Shown here piece after piece: positions 7,740 to 15,667 of a DNA stretch of 42,570 bases. The DNA is from Myxococcales bacterium (lineage in GTDB: Bacteria > Myxococcota > Myxococcia > Myxococcales > Myxococcaceae), in NCBI GenBank assembly GCA_020846875.1, contig JADLDB010000026.1, forward strand, positions 1-42,570. The letters are read 5' to 3'. The translations under genes and the position numbers were made by a program. The stretch's first letter is position 1. Each line of letters starts with the position of its first letter. Below the pieces are notes generated by a model. The model was not told the origin of the DNA, made no database searches, and saw nothing but the letters and a program-made list of their open reading frames with translations.

Positions 7740-8918
7740 CTACTCCAACAGTGAGCCACCCTCGCGCGCCAGACGCACCGCATCCGCCACCGCGACGGCG
7801 TCCCTGGTCTCGGCCACGTCGTGCACCCGCACCATGTCCGCGCCGCGACACACCGCTGCGATGGCCGCCGACGTCGCGCTCGCCACCACCCGCTCCGCCG
7901 GAGCCTTCCCGCCCGTCAGCGTCCTCAGGAACGCCTTTCGACTCGTGCCGACCAACACGGGCGCTCCGAGCAGCCGCAGCTCTCCCAACCGCCGGAGCAG
8001 GTACAGGTTGTGCCCCACCGATTTTCCGAAGCCGATCCCTGGATCCACGAGCACCGCGTGACGCGACACGCCCGCCGCCTCCGCGCGCCTGAGCGCCGCT
8101 TCCAGAAAATCGAGCACCTCGCCCACGAGGTCCGCGTAGCTCGGCGCCTGCTGCATCGTCTCCGGCGTCCCCTGCATGTGCATCGCGCACGCCCCGGCCT
8201 TCGCCTTCGCCACCTCGGCCAGCAGCAGGTCGTCGGTCAACCCGGTAACGTCGTTCACCACCGCCACGCCCGCCGCCAGTGCCGCCTTCGCCACGGCCAC
8301 CCGCGACGTGTCGATGGACAGCGGAACGTCAGGCAGCGCCTTGCGCAGCCGCTCCACCACCGGCAGCACGCGCTCGACCTCCTCGCCTTCCGACACCGCC
8401 TTCGCCCCGGGCCGCGTGGACTGTCCGCCGATGTCCAGCAGATCCGCACCGGCCTTCACCAGGCCGTCCGCGTGCGCCGCGGCCGCGTCGGGCGAGAGGA
8501 ACTCCCCCCCGTCCGAGAACGAGTCGGGCGTCACGTTCACCACGCCCATCACGTACGTCCGGCTGCCCCACTCGAAGCGCTTGCCGCCCCACTCCGCAGC
8601 CTGCAGCGGCACCACCGCTACCTCCAGCCGGGCCAACGCCTCTTTCAGCGCCGGCTGCTCGCCCAACTGCGCGCACCAACCCTGCACCGAGGCTCTCGAG
8701 TAACGGATGATCGCCGTGTCTCGAGTCCCGCCGATCCACGCGGCGTCCACCACGTCGGCCAGCGCCTCGCGCGACCTCTCGTCGAGGCCCGTGACGACAG
8801 CGACCCGCTCCAGGCCGCCGGCCACCAGGCCCCGCTCATTTGACGACAGCCCCGTCCGCGCCAGCAGCGGATGGGCCTCGTACGCGCCGTCGAGTGACAG
8901 CGGCCGGGCCCAGATCAC
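7740..8918 (-). CDS. folP: Dihydropteroate synthase with N-terminal extension
   Basis: The C-terminal part (about residues 120-392) is a complete dihydropteroate synthase, joining p-aminobenzoate to dihydropterin pyrophosphate in folate synthesis. Visible motifs are [11 protein letters not shown] (128-138), [38 protein letters not shown] and GTSRKAF. The first roughly 115 residues are extra compared with the usual 270-280 residue enzyme. The start is inferred as GTG at 8918, which overlaps the ftsH stop (GTGA); there is no in-frame ATG before the core domain. The N-terminal segment has the even composition of a folded domain, not low complexity, but I do not recognise it. It lies between ftsH and glmM, as in many bacteria. 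Confidence 0.93.
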   Translation of the reverse strand: MIWARPLSLDGAYEAHPLLARTGLSSNERGLVAGGLERVAVVTGLDERSREALADVVDAAWIGGTRDTAIIRYSRASVQGWCAQLGEQPALKEALARLEVAVVPLQAAEWGGKRFEWGSRTYVMGVVNVTPDSFSDGGEFLSPDAAAAHADGLVKAGADLLDIGGQSTRPGAKAVSEGEEVERVLPVVERLRKALPDVPLSIDTSRVAVAKAALAAGVAVVNDVTGLTDDLLLAEVAKAKAGACAMHMQGTPETMQQAPSYADLVGEVLDFLEAALRRAEAAGVSRHAVLVDPGIGFGKSVGHNLYLLRRLGELRLLGAPVLVGTSRKAFLRTLTGGKAPAERVVASATSAAIAAVCRGADMVRVHDVAETRDAVAVADAVRLAREGGSLLE

Positions 8919-10831
8919 GCGTTGCCAGGCTCCATCTTCCCGGGCAACCCATCGAGCGCGTCGAGGATCCGCTTGTCCTTCTTCTTCTCGTCCTTGGGCG
9001 GCGCCACCACCCGCGGGGGCGGCTTCTCGCGGCTGATCGTCCCACCGGCGATCAACGTGTCGAGGTCGGCCGCGTCGATGGTCTCGTACTCGATCAGCGC
9101 GTCGGCGACGCGCTTCAGCGTATCCAGGTTCTCGTTGAGCACCTTCCGCGCCCGCTCGTAGGCGCCCATCACGATCCCGCGCACCTCGGCGTCGATCTGC
9201 CGCGCCGTCTCCTCCGAGTAGTCCGGCCGCGACGCGAAGTCGCGCCCGAGGAAGACCTCGCCGTCGCGGTTCCCGAAGGCCAGCGGCCCCAGCTTCTCGC
9301 TCATGCCCCAGCGACACACCATCGCGCGCGCGAGCTGCGTCACCTGCTCGATGTCGCTCGCCGCGCCGGAGCTGATCTCACCGAAGACGAGCTCCTCCGC
9401 GATTCGCCCACCCAGCGACATCTGCAGCTGGTCCATCAGCTTCTTCTTGTAATAGCTGAGCTTGTCTTCCTTCGGGATGAAGCTCGTCACGCCGAGCGCC
9501 TGCCCGCGGGGGATGATCGTTACCTTGTGCACCGGATCGCAGCCGGGCAGCAGCTTGCCGACCAGCGCGTGGCCCGCCTCGTGGACCGCGGTGAGCCGCT
9601 TCTCGGCGTCGGTCATGATCATCGACTTCCGCTCGGGCCCCATCAGGATCTTGTCCCGCGCCATGTCGAAGTCGTGCTTGGTGACGCGCTCCCGGTTGCT
9701 GCGCGCCGCGTAGAGCGCCGCCTCGTTGACCAGGTTCTCCAGGTCCGCGCCCGTCATCCCCGGCGTGCCGCGGGCGATGAGATCCAGGTCGACCTCCTCG
9801 CCCAGCGGGACGCGCCGGGTGTGCACCTTGAGGATCCCCAGGCGCCCCTTCAGGTCCGGCCGCGGCACGACGATGCGCCGATCGAAGCGCCCGGGCCGCT
9901 GCAGCGCGGGATCGAGCACGTCCGGCCGGTTGGTGGCCGCGATGATGATCACGCCCTCGCTGGACTCGAAGCCGTCCATCTCCACCAGCAACTGGTTGAG
10001 GGTCTGCTCGCGCTCGTCGTGACCACCGCCCAGGCCCGCGCCGCGGTGGCGGCCGACGGCGTCGATCTCATCGATGAAGATGATGCACGGCGCGTTCTTC
10101 TTGCCCTGCTCGAAGAGGTCGCGCACGCGGCTGGCGCCGACGCCCACGAACATCTCCACGAAGTCCGAGCCAGAGATGGAAAAGAACGGCACCCCCGCCT
10201 CGCCGGCCACCGCCTTGGCCAGCAGCGTCTTGCCCGTGCCGGGGCTGCCCATCATCAACACGCCCTTGGGGATCCGCCCGCCCAGCTTGGTGAACTTCTT
10301 GGGATCCTTGAGGAAGGCGATGATCTCTTCCAGCTCTTCCTTGCACTCGTCGATGCCCGCGACGTCCGCGAAGGTGACCTTGTTGTGGCTCTCGGACAAG
10401 AGCTTGGCCTTGGACTTCCCGAAGGACATCGCCTTGCCGCCCGAGCCCTGCAGTTGCCTCATGAAGAAGATGAAGAAGAGGAAGAGGAAGAGAATGGGCA
10501 CCGACTGCACGAGCAGCGTCACCCACGTGGAGTTCTCCTCGGGCTTGTCGATCGCCACGTCGATGTTGGCCTCCCGGAGCTCCTTGAGCAGCGCCGAGTC
10601 GGCGGTGGGGCCCGTGGTGCGGAAGTCCTCGTTCGTGTCCGCCAGCTTGCCGGTGTAGACGTTGCCCTTGATGGTGACGGCGGTGATCTTCTTCTCCGCG
10701 ACCTTCTTCTGGAACGCGGAGTAGGTCAGCACCTGGACGTCAGGCTTGTTGCCGGAGAAGAACTGGTAGAAGGCCACGAAGAGGATGATCAGGATCACCC
10801 ACAGGCCGATCGTCTTGTAGCTGGAGCGCAC
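8915..10831 (-). CDS. ftsH: ATP-dependent zinc metalloprotease FtsH
   Basis: This 638-residue inner-membrane AAA protease degrades damaged membrane proteins and short-lived regulators. The first transmembrane helix is at about 8-25, followed by a periplasmic domain and a second helix at about 105-124. The AAA module has Walker A GSPGTGKT (195-202), Walker B IIFIDEID (250-257) and the SRH region around [10 protein letters not shown]. The protease domain has the zinc motif HEAGH (417-421), with the third ligand Asp in ASDIEQ (493). The start is GTG at 10831, which gives a normal N terminus; the frame upstream lacks homology. A weak AAGG precedes it. The stop overlaps the folP start. A TATAAG box 35 bases upstream may provide its own promoter. 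Confidence 0.97.
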   Translation of the reverse strand: MRSSYKTIGLWVILIILFVAFYQFFSGNKPDVQVLTYSAFQKKVAEKKITAVTIKGNVYTGKLADTNEDFRTTGPTADSALLKELREANIDVAIDKPEENSTWVTLLVQSVPILFLFLFFIFFMRQLQGSGGKAMSFGKSKAKLLSESHNKVTFADVAGIDECKEELEEIIAFLKDPKKFTKLGGRIPKGVLMMGSPGTGKTLLAKAVAGEAGVPFFSISGSDFVEMFVGVGASRVRDLFEQGKKNAPCIIFIDEIDAVGRHRGAGLGGGHDEREQTLNQLLVEMDGFESSEGVIIIAATNRPDVLDPALQRPGRFDRRIVVPRPDLKGRLGILKVHTRRVPLGEEVDLDLIARGTPGMTGADLENLVNEAALYAARSNRERVTKHDFDMARDKILMGPERKSMIMTDAEKRLTAVHEAGHALVGKLLPGCDPVHKVTIIPRGQALGVTSFIPKEDKLSYYKKKLMDQLQMSLGGRIAEELVFGEISSGAASDIEQVTQLARAMVCRWGMSEKLGPLAFGNRDGEVFLGRDFASRPDYSEETARQIDAEVRGIVMGAYERARKVLNENLDTLKRVADALIEYETIDAADLDTLIAGGTISREKPPPRVVAPPKDEKKKDKRILDALDGLPGKMEPGNA

Positions 10832-10865
10832 GGGAACCCTTGGTAGGCGTGAACGTCGTCGCCTC

Positions 10866-10871
10866 CTTATA
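10866..10871 (-). promoter_or_regulatory. Possible -10 box for ftsH
   Basis: On the minus strand TATAAG matches the -10 consensus at five of six positions and lies 35 bases before the ftsH GTG, in the 82-base gap after tilS. No good -35 box is seen at the right spacing. The box runs into an AAGGAGG sequence that is too far from the GTG to act as its ribosome site. Confidence 0.35.
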
Positions 10872-10883
10872 ACCCATGACTCA

Positions 10884-10897
10884 CCCGGGCGCCCGGG
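10884..10897. repeat. Perfect 14-bp palindrome in the tilS-ftsH gap
   Basis: CCCGGGCGCCCGGG is fully self-complementary. It lies 13 to 26 bases upstream of the possible ftsH -10 box and 17 bases past the tilS stop. It could form a short hairpin or serve as a regulator site; neither can be decided here. Confidence 0.4.
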
Positions 10898-10913
10898 GGT
10901 TCCGCGTGAACTT

Positions 10914-11900
10914 TCATGAAGCCCTGCGCGGGGGGGCCGGCTCGAGGCGGACCTGGTCATTGGCGCAGGACAGGAGCTGATCCTTCGGCAGGGTCGCCGT
11001 CCCTCCCTCGGCGACGGCGCGCAGGGCCTCCTCGATGACCAGCGCGTCCACCGGCAACCCCGCCGACGACAGGAGCAGCGCCACCACCCGGCGCCGCACC
11101 GGGCCCGCCAGCGCCTGGACCGCGAGGCGATCGAGCCCCCCACCCACGAGCCCACAGCGCTCCAGGGCACGCCGGGCCTCCAGGGTGAGCAGGCGATCGT
11201 CCTCCTCTGCCAGCCGGGCGAAGCGCGCCAGGGCGGGCTGGGCGTCGAAGCCCACCGCGGCGCTCAAGGCAGGCAGTGCCTCCCGCCGGATGCGCGCGCG
11301 GAGGAGCGATGGATCCTCGTTCATCGGATCGTTCACCCACGAGAGCTCCAGCGCCCGGGCCCACGCCTCCACCTCCGCGCGGGTGGCGAACAGCAGGGGC
11401 CGCACCACGTGATCGCCCCGCTCCTCGAGAACGCTGCCCGCTCCCCCGAGGGCGGCCCCGCGCGCCAGGCGCATCAGCAGCGTCTCCGCTTGATCTGACG
11501 CCGTGTGCGCCGTGGCCACCACGTCGAGGCCCGCCTGCCGTCGCACCCTCTCCAGCGCCACGTAGCGGGCGTCGCGCGCCACCGCCTCGAGGCCGCTCGA
11601 CGCAGGATCGAGCTGCACTGCCACCCGGTGACAACGCACCGACAGCGACGCGGCCGATCGCTCCACCGCGTCGGCCCACGCGCGGCTCTCCGGACACAGC
11701 CCGTGATCCACCGTCGCGACCTCCAGCCTCAGCTCAAGGCGCGGCGCCGCCGCCGCCAGCGCGTGCAGCAGCACCGTCGAGTCCACGCCGCCTGAAGCCG
11801 CCGCCAGGATCCCCCGCCCGGTGAGGCCCAGCCGGCGCAAGCCCCGCTCCAGCTCGCCCTGAAGCCTCGTAACCGCCAGCCGTTCCTGTGTTTTCTCCAT
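10914..11900 (-). CDS. tilS: tRNA(Ile)-lysidine synthase
   Basis: The 328-residue N-type ATP pyrophosphatase converts the wobble C34 of tRNA-Ile(CAU) to lysidine, changing both its codon reading and charging. The PP-loop SGGVDSTVL is near residue 35. It is followed by [10 protein letters not shown], the [19 protein letters not shown] segment typical of TilS, and [18 protein letters not shown], which in the family contributes to catalysis and tRNA contact. It is shorter than the roughly 430-residue E. coli enzyme: the central helical domain is present but the usual C-terminal domain seems reduced to about 90 residues. The ATG at 11900 has AAAGGG about nine bases upstream. It is the first gene of the housekeeping run leading to ftsH; tilS-ftsH adjacency is very common. 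Confidence 0.93.
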   Translation of the reverse strand: MEKTQERLAVTRLQGELERGLRRLGLTGRGILAAASGGVDSTVLLHALAAAAPRLELRLEVATVDHGLCPESRAWADAVERSAASLSVRCHRVAVQLDPASSGLEAVARDARYVALERVRRQAGLDVVATAHTASDQAETLLMRLARGAALGGAGSVLEERGDHVVRPLLFATRAEVEAWARALELSWVNDPMNEDPSLLRARIRREALPALSAAVGFDAQPALARFARLAEEDDRLLTLEARRALERCGLVGGGLDRLAVQALAGPVRRRVVALLLSSAGLPVDALVIEEALRAVAEGGTATLPKDQLLSCANDQVRLEPAPPRRAS

Positions 11901-12030
11901 CGGTCAACCCTTTCGGGGGGACGGGTTGCTGGCCCCGGGGTGTCACCTTATGATTGCACTGAACAATCGCTCCGGTCCGAGGAATGCAAGAGGGCAGACC
12001 GGGTTGAAGCGATACGAGTCTTGACGTTGG

Positions 12031-12060
12031 GCCCAGGGGTCCCCCCCTCCCCCCCTGGGC
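12031..12060 (-). terminator. GC-rich hairpin, likely terminator of the anchor-D lipoprotein gene
   Basis: GCCCAGGGG (12031-12039) and CCCCTGGGC (12052-12060) are perfect reverse complements with a 12-base pyrimidine loop on the plus strand. It lies between the stop at 12152 and the tilS start at 11900. There is no T run, which is common for terminators in very GC-rich genomes. Together with the hairpin at 12105 it would separate the lipoprotein transcript from tilS. Confidence 0.45.
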
Positions 12061-12104
12061 TCACGGGTCGGGTCGACTTCGGTCGGCCCGTCCCTCTTTC
12101 TGGG

Positions 12105-12127
12105 CGCTCCTTCGGGCCGGAGGAGCG
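12105..12127. terminator. Second hairpin in the tilS upstream region
   Basis: CGCTCCT (12105-12111) pairs with AGGAGCG (12121-12127), and the inner bases UCG/CGG extend the stem to about ten pairs around a GGC loop. A T5 run follows on the plus strand (12133-12137), but no plus-strand gene ends here. On the minus strand it lies 24 bases past the stop of the lipoprotein gene and lacks a T run. Confidence 0.4.
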
Positions 12128-12151
12128 ACCCCCTTTTTCCTTCGACGGCCC

Positions 12152-14242
12152 CTACCTCGGCTGCTCGGCGTACCACTGGACGCCGCCGAGCGTGACGTCA
12201 GGACTGCACTGCAGGCTGCCGCCCGTCTGCCGCCAGCCGAAGCGGGAGATCACCGGCGCGGTGATCCGCCCGTTGACGTCGGCGCCCTTCACCTCCACCA
12301 CCGGAGGAGGGGTGCCGCCGTCGGGCAGCGAGCCCAGCGCCGACTTCGCAGGCCACTCCACGTCTGCGACGTAGAGCATCTGACAGGGAGCGCCCAGGAA
12401 GAGCTCGTCGGGCGGCACCAGCGCGTCGAGCGGAATGACGGCTGCGGGCGCGGGGCTGCCCCTGAAGAAGAGGCGCACCACCGGGCTGGGCGGCGGGAAG
12501 CACTTGCCGGTGCCCAGCCCCGCGTCGGCGATGGGCGCGCCGTCCGCCACGCAGCGTTGAGGCGCGGCGCAGGTGCAGGCCTCCCCGTCGAGGCACCCCG
12601 CGTCACCCGTCACCACGCAGCCCGCCGGCGCGTGGTTGCGCGCGTCCTTGAAGTAGTGGACCAGCACCTTGTACCGGCAGCTCGCGGTGGCGCAGGCCAG
12701 ATCGTTCTCCGGGTAGTTCAAGGACACGTTCTCCAGCAGCGCGCCCGCGCCGGTGTCGTCCACGTTGAGGCGCGGATCGTCCGAGGAGCCGGCCTGGCCC
12801 CAGTCGAAGTCGAAGCCCGCGCCGGGCATGGCCCGCTGGGTGGTGACGGCATAGCCGTTGATGTCGCCGGACGTCTTGCTGGCCGGGCCATGGCTGAAGA
12901 AGTCGAAGGTCCCGCTGAAGGGCGCGGCCGTGGCGGCGGCGGACGGCCTCACCAGGTGGACGTCGAGATCGACGTCGGCCGCGCCGGTCCACTGGAGCTG
13001 CGCGACCAGGTCCTCCTTCACCGCCACGGCGAAGCGGATCGGCACCGTAGTGGTGTGGCCCTGCACGTCGCCCACCGTGAGCTCGAGCACGTACTCACCC
13101 GTCACCACCGGCCTCAGTTGGACCTGGGGCGTCATCGCGCCCGACAGGCCCAGCCCCTCCGCTCCGCGCGGCGTCATGGCCAGCCGCCACGCCCAGGTGA
13201 GCGAGGTCCGCCCGTCCTCGGGATCGAAGCTGCACGACGTGTTCGGATCTCCCGGCGACTGCGCGGAGAAGATCGCCAGATCTCCCGGACGCACGTCGCG
13301 CCGGTTGGTGAAGTCGTAGCCGCCCATCGGGGGCATGCGCAGCGAGTCCCACTCGGACGCTGAGCTGTAGTCGCGCGGGGCGTCTCCAGACGGCGGCGGC
13401 ACCACCCGCACCAGGTTGGCGCAGACCTCGGGAGGGAGGTTGGGCCGCAGCGTACCGGCGAGCGCCACCGACACCTGCAGGGCGTCGGTGTCGTCGGACT
13501 CGATCACCAACTGCGCGGAGTAGCCCTGCCGCGCCTCGCTGGTGGGCGTGAAGCGGATCGGCACGTTGAAGCCTTCGTTCGCCTGCAGCACCCGCCCGCC
13601 GGGCTCGAGTGCGCCCATGAAGGTGAAGGCCGCCGCGTCCGTGCCCTCCACCGCCAACTTCGTCACCGTGAGCGCCACCGGGCCTGCGTTCACCACCACC
13701 ACCGTGGGCAACTGCGTCTCGGGGAGCGGCACCAGGCGATCCTTCGGCTCGGCGCCGAAGTCGATCGCAGGCGGCGTCACCGTCACCGTGCCCTTGCACA
13801 GGAGCGCCGGGTCGCAGGTGGGCGTCACCTGGAGGATCGGCTTGGCGCCCTCCCCCGCCAGCGCCACCCGCGTCGTCGGGTGATCCGGATCGTCGCTGGC
13901 GATCACCAGCGTGGCCACGGACGCTTCCAGCGCGATGGGCCGGAAGGTGATCTGCAGCGACGCCTCGCCCAGCGGGACCACCTGCGTCGGCGCCGCCCCC
14001 AGGGTGAAGGCGGCCCGCCCCGCGCCTTCGAGCGTCACCGAGGAGATCGTCACCTGCGTCTGGGTGCGCGCGGCCAGCGTCACCGTGCGGACCTGCGCCT
14101 CGTTCACCTTCACCTGCCCGAAGTCCACACCCGCCGGCGTCACCCCCAGCGAGGGAGGAATGGTGTTCACGTTCTGCTTGCAGTTGCACCCTGCCGCAGA
14201 AAGGAGGAGTGCGAGGCACCACAGGGGCGCGAGTGTCCGCAT
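12152..14242 (-). CDS. Choice-of-anchor-D domain lipoprotein
   Basis: The 696-residue protein has a lipoprotein signal peptide ending in SAAGC (lipidated Cys19), so it should be membrane-anchored. Two ASH-type immunoglobulin-like repeats follow (about 30-135 and 150-265), each with the pattern xxLDFGxV...N, RPxxxG and a late S-D-D pair, as in choice-of-anchor-D proteins. Next is a PKD-like segment ending in GEYVLELTVGD. The C-terminal half contains VDLDVHLVRP and repeated Cys-containing loops (ACATASC, CLDGEACTC), a form seen in large myxobacterial surface proteins. The start is ATG at 14242 with no clear ribosome site. It is monocistronic, divergent from the ribbon-helix-helix pair, and followed by two hairpins. 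No enzymatic motif is visible; an adhesive or structural surface role is a guess. Confidence 0.8.
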   Translation of the reverse strand: MRTLAPLWCLALLLSAAGCNCKQNVNTIPPSLGVTPAGVDFGQVKVNEAQVRTVTLAARTQTQVTISSVTLEGAGRAAFTLGAAPTQVVPLGEASLQITFRPIALEASVATLVIASDDPDHPTTRVALAGEGAKPILQVTPTCDPALLCKGTVTVTPPAIDFGAEPKDRLVPLPETQLPTVVVVNAGPVALTVTKLAVEGTDAAAFTFMGALEPGGRVLQANEGFNVPIRFTPTSEARQGYSAQLVIESDDTDALQVSVALAGTLRPNLPPEVCANLVRVVPPPSGDAPRDYSSASEWDSLRMPPMGGYDFTNRRDVRPGDLAIFSAQSPGDPNTSCSFDPEDGRTSLTWAWRLAMTPRGAEGLGLSGAMTPQVQLRPVVTGEYVLELTVGDVQGHTTTVPIRFAVAVKEDLVAQLQWTGAADVDLDVHLVRPSAAATAAPFSGTFDFFSHGPASKTSGDINGYAVTTQRAMPGAGFDFDWGQAGSSDDPRLNVDDTGAGALLENVSLNYPENDLACATASCRYKVLVHYFKDARNHAPAGCVVTGDAGCLDGEACTCAAPQRCVADGAPIADAGLGTGKCFPPPSPVVRLFFRGSPAPAAVIPLDALVPPDELFLGAPCQMLYVADVEWPAKSALGSLPDGGTPPPVVEVKGADVNGRITAPVISRFGWRQTGGSLQCSPDVTLGGVQWYAEQPR

Positions 14243-14283
14243 AGGGGCGGACTTCTACCGCTGTACGGCAGTGGGGGAAATGG

Positions 14284-14312
14284 TTGACCCCCGGCGCCAT
14301 GTGTCGGATAAA
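14284..14312 (+). promoter_or_regulatory. Sigma-70-like promoter for the ribbon-helix-helix pair
   Basis: TTGACC (14284-14289) and GATAAA (14307-14312) are spaced by 17 bases, matching the -35 consensus at five and the -10 at four of six positions. The predicted start of transcription is about 40 bases before the ATG at 14359. It lies in the 116-base divergent gap. Confidence 0.45.
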
Positions 14313-14358
14313 CGCCAACTTACGTCGTCACGTCGTTCGCACTCGCGGAGATCCCCAC

Positions 14359-14559
14359 ATGTCTGGCACCGACAAGCGCAAGCAGTCCCTGTACTTTCCT
14401 GAGGAGATGTTGAAGGAGATCCAGGAGGAGGCGAACCGCCAGGATCGCTCGCTGTCGTGGGTCGTCCAGCAGGCGTGGAAGATCGCCCGCGATCGCATCA
14501 AGGCCTTCCCCGCGGTGAATGACGTGGCCGGCGCTCCGGATCCCCGCGAGGACCGCTGA
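14359..14559 (+). CDS. Small ribbon-helix-helix protein, first of a tandem pair
   Basis: The 66-residue protein begins with a charged stretch and then KQSLYFPEEML, a short beta-strand leading into a helix. The turn QDRS and a second helix LSWVVQQAWKIARDRI complete a ribbon-helix-helix (MetJ/Arc-like) fold. Such proteins bind DNA as dimers through the strand. Small myxobacterial proteins with this KQSLYFPEEM signature are a known family (TIGR04563, as I recall) with no assigned function. The ATG at 14359 is chosen because conserved sequence begins there. Its stop overlaps the start of a paralogue by one base (TGATG), and the two share 33 of 38 residues in the core (7-44). No toxin-like partner is adjacent. 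Confidence 0.78.
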   Translation: MSGTDKRKQSLYFPEEMLKEIQEEANRQDRSLSWVVQQAWKIARDRIKAFPAVNDVAGAPDPREDR

Positions 14560-14750
14560 TGGCCACCACGGATCATCGCAAGCAGTCGCTCTATTTCCCC
14601 GAGGAGATGCTCTCGGAGATCGAGCATGAGGCCGAGCGCCAGGATCGCTCGCTGTCGTGGATCGTCCAGCAGGCCTGGAAGATTGCACGCACGGATCTGC
14701 GGCGGATCCCCTCGCCCAACGACGTGCTCGATCCTCCGTCGAACGGCTGA
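14559..14750 (+). CDS. Small ribbon-helix-helix protein, second of a tandem pair
   Basis: The 63-residue paralogue of the preceding gene has the same layout: strand HRKQSLYFP, helix EEMLSEIEHEAERQ, turn DRS and helix LSWIVQQAWKIAR. The C-terminal tails differ, ending in PNDVLDPPSNG here; PxxNDV is shared by both tails. Its ATG overlaps the stop of the first copy, so the two proteins are likely made in fixed ratio and could form a heterodimer. It ends 72 bases before the stop of the convergent nucleotidase-like lipoprotein gene, with a strong hairpin between. DNA binding is inferred from the fold; the target is unknown. Confidence 0.78.
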   Translation: MATTDHRKQSLYFPEEMLSEIEHEAERQDRSLSWIVQQAWKIARTDLRRIPSPNDVLDPPSNG

Positions 14751-14772
14751 AATCAGGCTTCGGCAGCGCCCG

Positions 14773-14804
14773 CGCCCTCCCCTGGCTCACTCGCCGGGAG
14801 GGCG
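14773..14804. terminator. Hairpin between convergent genes
   Basis: CGCCCTCCC (14773-14781) pairs perfectly with GGGAGGGCG (14796-14804), and GGC/GCC inside adds three more pairs around a TCACTC loop with a two-base bulge. It lies between the stops at 14750 (+) and 14823 (-), the expected site of a terminator serving both strands. There is no T run. Confidence 0.6.
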
Positions 14805-14822
14805 TCGTCGCGTCTGGGCTCT

Positions 14823-15665
14823 TCAGTTCGGCGGCCGCGTGGGCGTGGAGCAGTTGGTGAAGCGGATGCGCGCGCCGTCCACCCGCATCCCATTCTCCAC
14901 CGTCTGGTTGGCGGGGCTCTGCTTGAGGTACTCGGCGGCGATGTTGGAGTCGATGCCGCCGAAGCGCTTGGCCTGCTCCGGGTTGCGCGAGGGGTCGGTA
15001 CTGGTGCCTTCCAGCATCGAGTAGCCGTCGCCGCCCTTGACGATGAAGGACGACATGGCCCCGCGGAACTTCGCCTGCTCGATGGGCCGGCCCGGCTTCT
15101 GGAGCTGCTGCCCCTTGATCCGCAGCGACGTCACCCGGCTGCCCGCGGGCTGGGCGCAGTCCACGTCCAGGGCCACCTCTGCCGACACCTGCAGGAACTG
15201 GCCCGACGGCGAGACGATCGGCGCGGGCGCGGCGAACAGGCGCTCCACCGAGTGCTCGAACATCTCCACCACCTGCGCCTCGGAGAGATCGACGGCGATC
15301 ACCGGGTTCTCGAAGAGGAGGATCTCATGCAGCGTGCCGTTGGTGAGCGGCCCTTCCCGCAGGATGTTGCGCGTCACGCACAGCCCTTCCGCGCGGATCG
15401 CCCCGCCGTTGACGACCGCGAAGTCCACCGGGCGATCGCCGTCCCGGTACACCCAGACGAAGCCGTCCGCCGTCTGCTGGCCGATCGCGTTGTTGGCGTG
15501 GCGGGCGTTGGGGCGGTCCAGCCAGATCTCCGTGCCCTTCGCCACGAAGGCCACCCGCTCGTTGGGGTTGTCCACCAGCGGCTGGCAGGTGTCGTTGTAG
15601 GCGATGCAGCCGGGCAGCGCGGCGGCGCCGGCAGCGAGGGCAGTGAGGAGGAGCCAGCGAGCCAT
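14823..15665 (-). CDS. Lipoprotein consisting of a 5'-nucleotidase C-terminal domain
   Basis: This 280-residue protein has a lipoprotein signal ending in ALPGC (Cys20). The remainder matches the C-terminal, substrate-binding domain of UshA-type 5'-nucleotidases: VDFAVVNGGAIRAEG with Asn86 and Arg91, LLFENPVIAVDLSEAQVVEM, GQFLQVSAE, and SSFIVKGGDGY with Gly211-Gly214. The N-terminal metallophosphatase domain, which holds the two metal ions and performs hydrolysis, is absent; too little sequence is available for it before the domain. A nucleotide- or sugar-phosphate-binding role without hydrolysis is therefore the simplest inference. Its ATG lies two bases after the stop of the TonB-dependent receptor gene, so the two are one operon and may act together at the outer membrane. 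Confidence 0.82.
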   Translation of the reverse strand: MARWLLLTALAAGAAALPGCIAYNDTCQPLVDNPNERVAFVAKGTEIWLDRPNARHANNAIGQQTADGFVWVYRDGDRPVDFAVVNGGAIRAEGLCVTRNILREGPLTNGTLHEILLFENPVIAVDLSEAQVVEMFEHSVERLFAAPAPIVSPSGQFLQVSAEVALDVDCAQPAGSRVTSLRIKGQQLQKPGRPIEQAKFRGAMSSFIVKGGDGYSMLEGTSTDPSRNPEQAKRFGGIDSNIAAEYLKQSPANQTVENGMRVDGARIRFTNCSTPTRPPN

Positions 15666-15667
15666 GG

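Noticed and set aside
8840-10846. A 668-codon plus-strand frame opposite ftsH
   Set aside because: The composition mirrors the ftsH codons and no start or motif supports it.
11943-11975. GATTG/CAATC inverted repeat upstream of tilS as a promoter or operator
   Set aside because: The arms are only five bases and no -35/-10 pair with proper spacing accompanies them.
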